Source: Tipula vernalis
Lineage: Eukaryota > Arthropoda > Insecta > Diptera > Tipulidae
Reading direction: 5' to 3'
Assembly: GCA_958295665.1 (NCBI GenBank)
Contig: OY282558.1
Coordinates: forward strand, 460,076,995-460,140,994
DNA: 64,000 nt
Shown: in pieces, positions 39,201 to 47,439 of the stretch
Layout: the number at the start of each line of letters is the position of its first letter
Position numbering within the stretch: the stretch's first letter is position 1
Made by a program: the position numbers and the translations under genes
The notes under the pieces: generated by a model
Database searches by the model: none
What the model saw: the letters and a program-made list of their open reading frames with translations, nothing else
What the model was told of the DNA's origin: nothing

Positions 39201-39435
39201 ACACTGTCCACGTCAACCAATCGTGATGTGTTGCATTCGTATAGTATAACCAAAAATTATATCGGGTACCTGGAAGCCCATGTGAAAATTGAATTTCATC
39301 ACCAACATCACGTGATGCTATTGTTGTATTTGGTTTTGGATGGCCATACGGTGGATAATAGTCTAAACGATAAAATGAATCGTCTTGTTCTAAATTGCCC
39401 GGTATTTCTATGACTAAATCAGCACTATGGCATTT
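18190..39435 (-). CDS. Ptp10D: Receptor-type protein tyrosine phosphatase, R3 class (Ptp10D homologue), nine exons seen, 5' end missing
   Basis: Join, in transcript order: 39435-39189, 36234-36128, 31864-31696, 26035-24938, 24874-24443, 24383-22938, 22497-22073, 21989-21344, 18221-18190. Every junction has GT-AG ends and compatible phase; the total is 4602 nt, giving 1533 residues plus stop. Domain order is twelve FN3 repeats, a membrane helix near visible residues 1173-1194, then one PTP domain with WPD near 1409 and the HCSAGVGR loop (Cys near 1443, Arg near 1449). R3 receptor PTPs dephosphorylate phosphotyrosine at the plasma membrane; in flies Ptp10D acts in axon guidance and tracheal tube growth (family knowledge). 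Introns are 2954, 4263, 5660, 63, 59, 440, 83 and 3122 nt. The start-codon and signal-peptide exon is not identified. Ptp4E is a close paralogue in Drosophila, so the 10D/4E assignment is less certain than the family. Confidence 0.93.
18832..19110 (-). pseudogene. Penelope-like element reverse transcriptase fragment
   Basis: A 92-codon minus frame with [20 protein letters not shown] followed by [11 protein letters not shown], the segment just before the MGxPLSP block of Penelope-like (and related) reverse transcriptases. The frame is lost immediately after MG: a frameshift gives PLYCRL and a stop. The catalytic Asp pair expected further on is not found, so it is a dead fragment. It lies inside the last Ptp10D intron in the same orientation as the gene. 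Confidence 0.7.
19111..19541. other. AT-rich last-intron sequence, nothing recognised
   Basis: Intronic AT-rich sequence between the Penelope-like fragment and the candidate alternative tail exon. No feature beyond homopolymer runs was found. Confidence 0.4.
19571..20194 (-). CDS. Ptp10D: Candidate alternative Ptp10D tail exon with in-frame TGA and 190-codon open extension
   Basis: In the 3.1-kb last intron, acceptor CTCAAAG (20195), or AAG 3 nt further, opens a frame in phase 1, which fits the catalytic exon. It reads [15 protein letters not shown], then TTNQWKTER, then TGA at 20115-20117 with C as the next base. The same frame stays open for 190 codons to a stop at 19542-19544, rich in Asp, Glu and Asn but with ordinary stretches such as [19 protein letters not shown] and [15 protein letters not shown] phase-1 donor ATTG|GTTGGT at 19570 would splice to the terminal exon. 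The exon could give a short alternative tail, a readthrough product, or a long tail if splicing enters at CAAG|AT (exon start 20096) past the stop. The acceptors lack good pyrimidine tracts. GAT/GAC repeats could be untranslated microsatellite, so certainty is moderate. Confidence 0.5.
20203..20837. other. AT-rich last-intron sequence, nothing recognised
   Basis: AT-rich sequence within the last Ptp10D intron. It includes a short GT-rich run at 20202-20220 (the pyrimidine-poor region upstream of the candidate acceptor) and no recognisable gene. Confidence 0.4.
20838..21030. repeat. Near-perfect 95-bp-arm inverted repeat (foldback hairpin)
   Basis: The left arm 20838-20932 and right arm 20934-21030 are reverse complements around T20933, with only a few mismatches and a small length difference in the A/T run. 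The innermost bases read GCATAATC-T-GATTATGC, so there is almost no loop. Each arm carries GATCCCGAATTGGGATTGAAA (or its complement) and GTAGATTTAA. It lies within the last Ptp10D intron and looks like a foldback element or two head-to-head element ends. Confidence 0.9.
21344..21989 (-). CDS. Ptp10D: Ptp10D exon: catalytic core of the PTP domain
   Basis: A 646-nt exon with acceptor CACATGTGCAG and donor GAAG|GTAGGA; phase 0 in, phase 1 out. It begins [15 protein letters not shown] and holds the WPD loop (TTWPDFGVP, general-acid Asp at exon residue 103), the signature [10 protein letters not shown] (nucleophile Cys135, phosphate-binding Arg141) and the Q-loop segment MVQTEQQY. All catalytic residues are intact, so the enzyme is predicted active. 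The exon ends ...[11 protein letters not shown] plus one base. Reading on without splicing hits a stop after about 20 codons, so splicing to 18221 or to the cassette at 20194 is needed for a conserved tail. Confidence 0.96.
22073..22497 (-). CDS. Ptp10D: Ptp10D exon: transmembrane helix, juxtamembrane and start of PTP domain
   Basis: A 425-nt exon. The acceptor CCCATGCAG leaves AT, which completes an Asp codon (phase 1); the donor CCC|GTAAGT is in phase 0. It opens [14 protein letters not shown], runs through about 22 hydrophobic residues to AFVLI, and then has the stop-transfer cluster RRK. The juxtamembrane part reads [18 protein letters not shown]. The PTP domain starts near [20 protein letters not shown] and includes the substrate-recognition (pTyr) loop around [17 protein letters not shown] and the motif [10 protein letters not shown]. 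This exon fixes topology: FN3 outside, phosphatase in the cytosol. Confidence 0.95.
22938..24383 (-). CDS. Ptp10D: Ptp10D exon: rest of FN3 domain 8, FN3 domains 9-12
   Basis: The largest exon (1446 nt), phase 1 in and out, with acceptor TTTTTTTCAG and donor ACAG|GTAAGC. It completes domain 8 ([20 protein letters not shown]) and adds four FN3 units starting near [55 protein letters not shown] and [17 protein letters not shown]. The membrane-proximal unit contains [18 protein letters not shown], the Cys pair in [19 protein letters not shown], and [13 protein letters not shown] just before the membrane exon. This last unit is among the most conserved parts of insect Ptp10D. The upstream part has no in-frame Met near its start, consistent with an internal exon. 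Confidence 0.95.
24443..24874 (-). CDS. Ptp10D: Ptp10D exon: FN3 domain 7 and start of domain 8
   Basis: A 432-nt exon, phase 1 in and out, with acceptor AAATTTAG and donor AT|GTAAGT. The frame reads [20 protein letters not shown] with the core Trp in HWAPP, the turn [17 protein letters not shown], and then [18 protein letters not shown] opening FN3 domain 8. It ends KNVSEINI, a few residues before a 59-nt intron. The segment across this intron (...NVSEINI then [17 protein letters not shown]) looks less conserved than its surroundings, as expected for a surface loop. Confidence 0.93.
24938..26035 (-). CDS. Ptp10D: Ptp10D exon: FN3 domains 3-6
   Basis: A 1098-nt exon with acceptor TTCCAG and donor TT|GTAAGT, phase 1 at both ends. 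The frame starts [17 protein letters not shown] and contains four FN3 repeats, beginning near [27 protein letters not shown] and [11 protein letters not shown]. Each has the core Trp (LWQPP, IWEAP, IQWIP, ISWKS) and a PG.xY turn ([44 protein letters not shown]). Many Asn-X-Ser/Thr sites fit a glycosylated extracellular region. It ends ...HAYYQAV with the Tyr codon split over the 63-nt intron. Confidence 0.95.
26036..27890. other. Start of the 5.7-kb intron, AT-rich
   Basis: Intron between Ptp10D exons at 26035 and 31696. It contains a C run near 26174 and a short near-palindrome GTACTAT..ATAGTAC at 26326-26343, followed by ACAGTCGAACCTG, which vaguely resembles pogo/Tc1-type termini. No gene recognised. 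Confidence 0.4.
27900..30100 (+). pseudogene. Decayed Jockey-type non-LTR retrotransposon (gag zinc knuckles, endonuclease start, EN-RT linker)
   Basis: Plus strand, opposite to the host gene. The gag part is broken by stops and frameshifts but shows [11 protein letters not shown] near 28246 and two zinc-knuckle segments: [17 protein letters not shown] near 28660 and [20 protein letters not shown] (28775-28834). ORF2 starts with an endonuclease-like frame at 29161 ([19 protein letters not shown]), continues near 29276 ([20 protein letters not shown]) and has the linker region [12 protein letters not shown] and [10 protein letters not shown] (29640-29795), then an open 92 codons at 29814-30092 ([19 protein letters not shown]). 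No RT catalytic block is seen beyond about 30100. It is non-functional debris in the 5.7-kb intron. Confidence 0.8.
30450..31695. other. AT-rich end of the 5.7-kb intron
   Basis: Runs of A and T and no coding or transposon signal that I recognise. The plus-strand frames near 31112-31373 are unsupported. This region should include the branch and other splicing signals of the intron whose donor is at 31695. Confidence 0.4.
31696..31864 (-). CDS. Ptp10D: Ptp10D exon: second half of FN3 domain 2
   Basis: A 169-nt exon with acceptor TATTTCCAG and donor ACAA|GTGAGT; phase 0 in, phase 1 out. The frame begins [12 protein letters not shown] and has the FN3 Tyr-corner segment [19 protein letters not shown], ending SRNFTT. 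Together with the preceding exon it rebuilds one FN3 fold interrupted by a phase-0 intron. The intron bases just upstream of this exon include a long A tract (plus strand about 31869-31901), a possible length polymorphism next to the acceptor. Confidence 0.9.
32250..33110 (+). pseudogene. Non-LTR retrotransposon fragment with RNase H domain
   Basis: Inside the 4.3-kb intron on the plus strand. Broken frames read INFFLDGSK, stop, [16 protein letters not shown] near 32709, and then [20 protein letters not shown] followed by [14 protein letters not shown] (32825-32930). This is the two-strand, first-Asp and (I)YTD..AAIKAL arrangement of the RNase H domain found in ORF2 of I/R1/Loa-like elements. 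A TGA interrupts the first motif, a C run near 32800 disturbs the frame, and the tail is AAACCTAACTTAACCTAC near 33071. Dead copy, 5' truncated. Confidence 0.7.
33440..34530 (+). pseudogene. Degenerate retroelement-like segment, unassigned
   Basis: Several overlapping frames in sequence less AT-rich than its surroundings. A stretch near 33877-33990 reads like GWP...[18 protein letters not shown], vaguely reminiscent of the zinc-finger or linker part of gypsy-type integrases. A 159-codon open frame (34042-34521, starting [19 protein letters not shown]) follows and is not recognised. The neighbouring BEL/Pao piece at 34717 suggests nested element debris. Assignment is weak. Confidence 0.3.
34717..35085 (+). 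pseudogene. BEL/Pao-type LTR retrotransposon RT fragment
   Basis: The frame 34717-34953 contains [10 protein letters not shown] and then YLPHHSVLK and CVVFDT, matching the order of blocks at the start of BEL/Pao reverse transcriptases (EYxxLGH, YLPHH, VVFD). It ends in a stop after PKFIDW. A second frame beyond 34975 ([14 protein letters not shown]) may be a continuation. No protease, full RT or integrase remains and no LTRs were recognised. It is an inactive remnant in the 4.3-kb intron. Confidence 0.65.
35090..36127. other. AT-rich intron sequence, nothing recognised
   Basis: Downstream of the BEL/Pao debris up to the donor of the 107-nt exon. AT-rich with no clear repeat or coding block. 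Confidence 0.4.
36128..36234 (-). CDS. Ptp10D: Ptp10D exon: first half of FN3 domain 2
   Basis: A 107-nt exon. The acceptor is TTGATAG and the first two bases complete an Ala codon with the G left by the previous exon (phase 1). The frame reads [16 protein letters not shown] and then [17 protein letters not shown], an FN3 A-to-C strand pattern with the core Trp. The donor AAAG|GTAAGT is in phase 0. Too short to stand out by length alone; it was recognised by homology and by its exact fit between the flanking exons. Confidence 0.9.
36235..37559. other. AT-rich intron sequence
   Basis: First part of the 2954-nt intron. From about 37140 to 37560 the sequence is a loose pattern of repeated ATTT(T)AAAGAATTT-like words, suggesting degenerate simple-sequence DNA. 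No coding signal. Confidence 0.4.
37560..38257. repeat. Two interleaved inverted repeats (Y-X-Y'-X'), composite foldback element
   Basis: Arm Y 37560-37718 pairs with Y' 37861-37984, which is the same sequence inverted but lacks about 36 bp. Arm X 37725-37860 pairs with X' 38121-38257. Shared words include GACAGAATTCTATAG, CAATCATTCAACGA and CTGATGAGCTTAT with their complements. The order Y, X, Y', spacer, X' cannot come from one simple foldback and implies nested insertion or inversion of a MITE-like element. No transposase frame inside. Confidence 0.85.
38276..39188. other. AT-rich 5' end of the 2954-nt intron
   Basis: AT-rich intron with AGAATTT-type word repetition in its first 250 bp. 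No gene or mobile-element protein recognised. Confidence 0.35.
39189..39435 (-). CDS. Ptp10D: Ptp10D exon: mature N-terminus and first FN3 domain
   Basis: First coding exon I can place. The acceptor is TTTTTTTCAG just upstream of a frame reading [14 protein letters not shown], and the donor is CAG|GTAAGA after ...WTVSITTG. It opens in phase 0 and closes in phase 1. Blocks such as [28 protein letters not shown] and [11 protein letters not shown] are characteristic of the Ptp10D N-terminus, right after where the signal peptide should end. This exon carries no start codon in a plausible context. The upstream Met in the same open frame lies inside the intronic pyrimidine tract, so a separate 5' exon is required. 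Confidence 0.9.
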
Positions 39436-42400
39436 CTGAAAAAAATATAAAACCAAATTAAATCGATTAGTATTAAGATTTTAAAAGTGTTCTGGCTAAT
39501 TTCTATATCTTTTATGTACGAAAATTTTTTATTAGTAATTATTAACTCGATTGATTTGATTTTTTTCTTTCAATATCCTGGCAAAATATAGGGGAATAAA
39601 TTTTGTATGCAGTGACTTTATTTAATATATTCAAAATACAAAATCAATTTATTAATTTTTATACAGCTTTTCAAAAAATGATTCAAGTGGATATTTAATA
39701 AAAAAAAAATATTTCTGTAAGTTATTGCATTAAAACGGTTGAAGTGGTTTTTATCCTCAGCACTCATGCAGAAAGAAGTAAAATATAGCCTTATTTAAGT
39801 ATGTATCGTTGAATATTTGTAAACCTTTTACCCTATCTATCATCTAGTAAAATTAGAAATTTAATATTAATCACAATTAATTAGGTTCCTTTCGTTGAGA
39901 CACACGATTTTGACGTTATGCTTATGATACATGAGTATTTATTCACCCGCACGACAAAACACATCAAAATCAATTAATCTCGTCGTTACATTAATTTCCA
40001 TCAAAATAAAACAAAAAACAAGAAAAATGCTAAAAGAAAATTAAATTTTCTTCCATTACACATTTTGTTCTTGTGTATATCAGAGAAATAAAAATCTTTT
40101 CATCCCACAAAACAAAAAGACGCACAAAAAAAAGGAAAATCAAATATCATTACTCCGTTTAGTTTCCATGGGATCCTATTTAAATCTACCCCATTAAAAC
40201 GTATTTTTTTTGGTAGGGAAACAGCATTGTATATTATCGAGTTGTGTAATGTACATTTTTAACGAAGGCGGAAGTAGACCCCTCACTCCCCGCTTCTCCT
40301 CCACCTTTGTTTGGAATACAAAATATACAAACAATCATTTTAACAAATTTTTCCTGTTGTCCAAAAATATATAAATTCGATTATTGATTTTATTTCAACA
40401 ATATATACATAAAAATTATAATTTAATATTAAAATAATAAATTTTTGTTTTTTTTTTCTATTTCGATTAAAAATTAATTTAATAGTTAATGGATAAATGT
40501 AATAAAATTTAATTTTGTTTTTTTTATATAAATTTTGGAAAATATAACATTCGGGAGTGATTTGAATTTTTTATTCGGTTTTTTGTTAATAGCCCCGTTC
40601 ATTATTTTGAAATTTAGGGATACGGTATTATTAATTAGTAAAACTAAGAACAATTAATTTATATTTTGAAAAAAGAATAATTTTAAAATAAAAGCAACAA
40701 ATATTTGTTTTGAACTTTTCGATGTTAAACGAACAAATACGATACGTAGAATAATGGAAAAGATTGAATTTGACAGAGTTTGGCAATTTTTGGTTGGTAA
40801 TTTTTAGAGGCCCAAACTTATATTAATATTGTTGGAAAATACAATTTTTTTAAATCACTGTATCTCCACAAATAATTAAGATATTCTTCTTGTTTTAAGA
40901 ATTCAAATTTACAATAAGGCCTACTAAAAAACAAATGAAACAAATTATCAAACTCGACTTCTGAAAATTTGCCAAATCGATGATTTTTGTTTTTTATGCG
41001 GATTCGCAGCAAAAGAGGGTGAAAAACAGTAGTATGAGGCGTAGATCGGGATACCTACTACAAAAAATACAAATTTATTGGCAAAAAAGAGAAAGCGTCG
41101 TCTTGCTGAACTTGAACTGAGACACAAATTCAAAAACTTAGGTCTCATGAAGGACCTTGTCATTTTGCTGTACTATAAAATGTTGGCTTCACAGAAGAGA
41201 ATTTATCTAACATTATGGATATGAATAAAACTAGTCCAGATAACGAATAAATAGGATACGTTGCATTAAGAAAATGGAAAACTTAATGTAATTTACTATC
41301 CAAGAAACAATTAACTGCACTTTGACAAAGCTGGAAATATGTTCTTGCCAACAAGTTCTAGTAAAATTGTACGTCTCGGGCGGCTCAGCACAGTCTATGT
41401 TTTTAACATGTGCGTGATTGTCGTCTCACACAGCAAAAATATCGTGTTCGCAAGCATTCGCAAACATTCGCGAACATTGCATATTTAAAGGTTTAGGTTG
41501 TGACCCTGGATGAATAAATCACATTTCCAAACTATGACGATTTTAAAATTCCATAAAAAAATTACTCTATTCTAATAGAGAGTTTGTGATTGAGGTTAAA
41601 AGATATAGTGTTTTAGGTTGAAAAGAGCAAATGACGCAAGAGGTAGGTTTCAGCCCGAAAACAGGCTTGAATAGAAAATCGTTGTTATATTTGTTGATTT
41701 ACCAACAAAATTTTAATGCGCACTTAAAAACATAACAATTTTCTTTAGAATGCGTGAAACACGTAGTCGTCCATCGTTAAGCCTACACATAAAAATTGTC
41801 GTTTAGGTAAGGTTTAAAGCACAAACCTACAAATAGAATTTCATAACTGCACACAAATCAGAATTTGATAAACATTTCACGGATTTAACTATTGTCAAAT
41901 TTGATTCACTTTTCTGTTAAAATTTTGACACCAAATATGTCTGAAGTGCAGCCCTGCATTTAAAGAAATAATTTGTATGCCCCAAGAATTTGATCGATTG
42001 TTTGTTTGGTTAGTCTGCCCCTTTACAATTCACACTAATTATTACCGTACATTACAACGATAAATTAACAAAACCAAACAATAATCAAACTGCAAATGTA
42101 TGTTTTTACCTCGTACATTTAACCGCATGCACTTCTTCAAAATACGCAATTACTCATGACTTTGTCGAGTGTGCGCTCATATGCTTACAAAAATCTAACA
42201 CTGTTTACATGAGTGTACGTATAACAAAATTAAATGAAATTTCTTGAAACAGATTACACCTGACCTGGATATTCAAATTAATTATAATTTAATAATATTT
42301 CCAAATGCAGTTGCAACAATAAAAAATTTACAATTGTTTAATAATTAATTAATTTTCTTGTATTTGGCTAATTTTTTATCGTTGTATAAATTTGTAATTA

Positions 42401-43680
42401 ACGCATAATTTAATTGGGAAATTTGATTAGTTCATAGTCGGTTGGAAAAATATCAACGATCGGCTTCAGTAGGTTTGTAAGTTTTTTTTTTTTTTTTTTT
42501 GCAGATCGTGAAATAGGAAACTGTATTGAATTTATGTATTGTAGAAAGTGCAATGAAATTTTGATGTCGAAATGGGAAATTTATAATTAGAGAGTTTCAT
42601 ACGTAGCATTTAATTTTACCATTTTTATGTTACTCGGCTGCTAGACCAGGTCAAATAAATAAATGCTAACCAAACGTTAGCATAACACAAAAACAACAAA
42701 CTAAATATCGTAAATATCGATTAATGATGCATCTTTCAAATTGACGTTCACCATCAACACTTCGAAAAATAACAGCTGTATCAGTGTTGTTTTTTTCGGC
42801 GGAACCACATTTGAGACTCTGTTGTTATGCGTTAACATTCAGCTCATCGTTGCTCCTCACCATCTTCAACTTTGATCATCATTTTCCAAGCTGCAGCGAG
42901 TTTATTGACTTCACATAACAGTACGTCAAGTCAGACTTCTAATGGTACAAATGGAATTCGCAAGGCGAAGGGCAGCTGCATTGTGATTATTTTACCCATT
43001 AATTTTAAAGATAACAAGCCAGGAGCAGTAATATCAACGGTTAAGTAATCAAAGGTGATGCCACCAGTATACGGCTTTTCACACAGAAATGATCTACTAA
43101 AGAGAGACTAGCTGTAGCTACTGAAGACGCTCCGGTAAAATTATTGTTGCAAGACTGGGAGTTTTAGCGTTTAAGAGCAAGAAAAACACTTCCTGGTTAA
43201 AACAGCTAGCGACCATAATCGGAATTATCTCTTTCTGTGATTGCAGAGGCAAAATGACGCTGCTGTCGCTGGAGCTTATGAGAGGAGCTTATTCAAAAAC
43301 AACATTTTTGCACTTTAATAATTTTCGTAATTTTACTATTCCTTGAATTCGGAAAGTTTCAAATGTTTTCGGGAAAGTCCCTATCTCCAAAACGAAATTC
43401 TTCCTAATAATTAAATTAACAGGGTCGGTATAATTCCGTCCGGTCTAACCTTAGTAAACTCAACTAATTTTAAGTTAAATCCAAGAAAAGGCTTATGGCA
43501 ATTACACCTCAATGCATACAAATACCCACAACTAAAAATACAAGAAAATACCCGAAACATTATTATTTTGGATTGGAATATTTTAAGAACATGAAAGTGT
43601 TATATACATTTTTGGTCATTTATTTATTTAATTTTTAGAGTATTTTGGGGATACCCTCGAATTCTCAACAAAAAATATTC
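39436..43680. other. Region upstream of the first placed exon (intron or 5' flank)
   Basis: Very AT-rich. The missing Ptp10D 5' exon may lie here or beyond, but no minus-strand frame with a start, a hydrophobic core and a phase-0 donor was found. It contains a run of CATTCGCAAA/CATTCGCGAA repeats near 41450-41480 and a 20-T run near 42482. Less AT-rich stretches around 42720-43300 may be old insertions without recognisable coding. Confidence 0.35.
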
Positions 43681-43689
43681 CAAAAAAAA

Positions 43690-44800
43690 ATTTCGAAAAA
43701 CACTTCCCATAATTATTGAGCAACATAATTTTACTTGAAATTGTAGGAATATTTCATATTTTATTTTCAATCTGGACCGATACTAATTTAATATTTGACT
43801 TATTTTTTGATTTTTTAATTAAATTGAGCAATTATTAACATATGGAAATTGAAATTTCTTTTTCGAGTAGTTCTCCGATTTTTAAAAATTTTCTGGTTTC
43901 TAATAAAAAAGTTGCCCAAAATATTGATTAAAATAATTCGATAAATATTATTCAGTCGCTATTTAGCTATTTCCTTAAAGAAAATAACGTTCACCGTAAG
44001 AAACATTCTTACTCCCTACTCACTAAATAATTATTGGGAAACATAATTGAACTAGAAAATGTAGGAATTGTTCATTTTTTATTTTGAATATGAGATCTGA
44101 AATGAGCAACTATGTACATTTGACTTGACGCGTAGAATACGGGCCAATATTAAGTTGCTCAAAAGTTACACATAAATCTAAATCATAGTTCCTCTAAAAT
44201 ATATTTTTGCTCAAAAATTAGACAGCAACTTTTATCCTTTTAAATATTATGTAATATTTGAGCAAACCGGTATTAGGTTTTTCGGTACCTGGTGTTTGAA
44301 AAAGGTTGGTAAAATTTAATTTTGATAAATTGTATCTGTTGTTTGATTACCTGTTGGAAAAATCCGGTTAGAGAAATAAGGATTAGTTTTCACTTCGCAA
44401 CGTAATTTAACCAGAAAACGTAGGAATTAAGAGAGGCAGGTTACAAAAATCAGAATATTGAATTGGGTGCTGGCTTAACTTTAATTGTAATAACTGTCTT
44501 ATTGTATTCTGTTCGTATCCTTTTGTAGTTACTGTAGCCTTTTGAAAAAAGTTGCTTAACAATTAATTTTGATAAATAATATCTGTTATTGTTTCGTTCA
44601 ATTGGTTATCGGTTTGGCCCGTCAACGATCTTCGCTTAATCACTAAATAATTATTGAGCAATGTAGGAATATCTCATGTTTTGTTTTGAATAACAATTCT
44701 GGACCTATTTCTAACCTAACATTAAATATTTGAGTGGCACCAAGTTTTGGTTTTTTAAAATTTTTAATTAAACTGAGCAATTACTAGTGAGGCTTAGACT
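43690..44800. repeat. Degenerate tandem repeats of about 250-365 bp
   Basis: The block ATTATTGAGCAACATAATTT...GTAGGAAT.TTTCAT..TTTATTTTGAAT recurs in diverged form near 43710, 44028, 44400 and 44650, and a second block TTAATTAAA.TGAGCAATTA appears near 43818 and 44766. Copies share order but differ by many substitutions and indels, so this is an old expansion. Confidence 0.5.
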
Positions 44801-45036
44801 TTTCATAACTAACACATTGTGTTCGTGATAAAATGAGCTACCAACTTAATAATAAATAATAGTGAATAAGAGTTGAGTATTGATAACCCAATCAACTCGA
44901 ATTTAATTAAATTACCGAAGAATTGAGCAGCAAAAAATAATAAAAAAAAAAAATTTAACACGATAAAATATTTGCTTTGATTCAATTTTCATGTTCACTT
45001 TGATTTTCTTTAAGTGACATTAATTTAAACGAACGA

Positions 45037-45417
45037 ATGAATGAATGGATAAAGAAAATTGAAACTCCCCCCAAACGATGGACAAATGTTAGCAAAAAAA
45101 GAGGAATAGCATACATATTTCGATATAATTGGGTTAATGGTGTTGTTAGGAAATATACAACCCTTAAGGTATATTCAGGAGACTTTATGCAGTTAACACC
45201 TAGTTTTGAAAATAATATTACACTACTTAAACCACTCTATGCATTAATTAACTTTCGACATTTTGCCTATAACTCTGTATTTGAAAACTACAAAAAACTT
45301 TCTCCTCTAACACATAAATTGTTTGGCAAAATTGAATTAACGATCCATTTTATATGTTTATCGTATTGTTGCAGTAACTTTTTGTATTTTACATTTATCA
45401 TGTATAATTATTTCTAA
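45037..45417 (+). CDS. Unrecognised 126-codon open frame
   Basis: Plus-strand frame starting MNEWIKKIETPPKRWTNV and ending with an aromatic-rich hydrophobic stretch. In DNA this AT-rich a chance frame of this length is uncommon but not excluded in 64 kb. It has no recognised domain, and no splice or promoter evidence. It might be a fragment of an old insertion. Confidence 0.15.
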   Translation: MNEWIKKIETPPKRWTNVSKKRGIAYIFRYNWVNGVVRKYTTLKVYSGDFMQLTPSFENNITLLKPLYALINFRHFAYNSVFENYKKLSPLTHKLFGKIELTIHFICLSYCCSNFLYFTFIMYNYF

Positions 45418-46859
45418 TAGTTGTAATTTTAGAAACTGTATGAGAGTGAGTTTGCAAAAAAAACTAAAATTGACGGTCCATTTACCCGGCACCCTAAAAA
45501 TTAAATCAAACCTTTAATGTACATCACCATATTTAAAGACGATCAGACGGATGACTTCTATGACCTTTTTCTCGTTATTAATTTTAATGGCATGCATATG
45601 CCCACCGTCTGTCTATCAATATAGAACAATAAATTATTATGCACATCGAAATCGGAAATGTTTGGTTTTGGGTTGATAAAAAATCGAACCGAACTAAATG
45701 TCGTAAAAATTTGGGGGGAATCGAACAAAGCACAAATATTGATTTTTTACTTAACTTTTAGTTATCCCTGCCTGTTGTTTATACTCAATATAGAGTTACT
45801 GAAATATTTACTTTAGAATTAAGACAATTTTTATTAATATTAGTTTAGTACGATATAAAAACTATGAAATTTGGTAGGAAATATAAAAACAAAAAAAACA
45901 AAAAATCAACTGGAGGATTAAACGTAAAACCTGTGACGGGGGCTATTTATATACTGAATGCGTCGATTGAATGTTAATCGAAAAAATAAATAACAATTTT
46001 TATCGGGAATGAGTATATAGTACAGACAAAGTTTCCCGCCATGTACGAATCGACCGATATTTGATTTCCAAATGTTGTCTAATGTAATCCCGATGGGAGA
46101 TTAAGTAATGTCATGTATGTAGTAGAATCTAAATTTTGGGTGTAACTGATATATGTGTAGTTGAATTTACGAAACCGGGTGAAACATGATGTTGTCTGAA
46201 AAAAGGGCCTTCTACTCGTATGTCCTCATAAATTTCCAATGAGATGACCTAATTTTCTACCTAAACGTCCCGAATTAGATCGAGATTCTATACTCTCTTA
46301 GAAAGTGATGTCACTTCCATATCAAATCAGCAGTTCATCAAATCCATCAAAGTACTCCACTCATGGCTTCATTCTTTTATCCGCACCCAAATAATAATAA
46401 TTTCAAATCTAAAGTTTTCATTGAACAATATACGATTCAGGGCGTCAGTTCTCATTCCACAACAATATGCGATTATCGTTGTCCAAATGAAAAAGAACGC
46501 TGAAAAAAACGCTGAATAAAGAATTTTCATAATACGCCACACAGCAAAACATATTTTATCAACTTGTAGATACATTTAATCCCTCTCTCAAAAGTTAATA
46601 GAGAATTAAACCAGTTTTCGTCTTTGCCTGTCAAAATATAAAATTATTAAAATGGACAAATTTTGTTATACCTAAACGATTTAGGGATTTTTCTATGAAT
46701 TGAAATTTTTTTTAATAAATTTAGTTATAAATTAGTTTTAAAGTGATTTATATTATAGTTTGATTGCACATTTAATACTAAAATTGTAAATTTAGATCTT
46801 ATAAAACTGAATTCGCATATTCATTTATATTCATTCTCACGACCAAAATGGAAGCGGCT
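45418..46859. other. AT-rich upstream region, nothing recognised
   Basis: No coding or repeat structure was found apart from a minus-strand frame (46575-46369) with a hydrophobic start, considered and rejected as the signal-peptide exon. Confidence 0.35.
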
Positions 46860-47215
46860 CGAAATCTTGTTTTCCAAAATCTTGTTTTTTATTTATACTT
46901 GTGGAGGGGGAAGGGGGGAGGAGCGCAGCGACCTCCTGCGTGCCCGTGAGAGTTACCGAAGCCGTTAGCCTCTACAATTCTGAGTTAAATTAGGTGTTGG
47001 CCACGTATCACTAATACGTGTTGTTAATAGATTCCATATAATCCGCTCCTACGTGCGGCACGCAGTGCGACATGTTTGCTGATCGCCACTCCTACACCCC
47101 CGAAGTAAATTCCACATTTTCCAGAATTTATATTTTTGGTTATTTTCATTTCGTAACCGAAATCCCCATTTTCCAGAATTTATAAAAAAACAAGATTGTG
47201 GAAAACAAGATTTCG
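46860..47215. mobile_element. MITE-like element with 32-bp terminal inverted repeats
   Basis: The left terminus, CGAAATCTTGTTTTCCAAAA from 46860, is matched by its reverse complement ending at 47215, with one mismatch over about 31 bp. The 356-bp interior is more GC-rich than the flanks and has no transposase frame. Inside the right half, CATTTTCCAGAATTTATA occurs twice about 53 bp apart. No clear target-site duplication is visible at the edges, so the exact ends are uncertain. Confidence 0.65.
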
Positions 47216-47439
47216 TACCCAACCCGACCAAAATACTCGGTGAGAAAGTTTTTTCATATGAGAATATTTTGACGTCATTTTTTCCTTCTCATGAAACATG
47301 AATCGGAAATCTGTATTTCTCACTGAAAATACTTTTCATTGTACTTTTCACAGAACGAGAATTGATTCCCAGGTCGAGGAAGTTGGTTAGGCCAATTTTA
47401 AGAATCCAAAAACGAATTTTTTAAAGCAGTGTTCTTGTG

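Noticed and set aside
46369..46575. Minus-strand frame with a hydrophobic start (MKILYSAFFSAFFFIW) as the Ptp10D signal-peptide exon
   Set aside because: The required phase-0 donor is absent after the hydrophobic core. The GT dinucleotides just after it are in phase 1 or weak, and there is no conserved sequence to anchor it.
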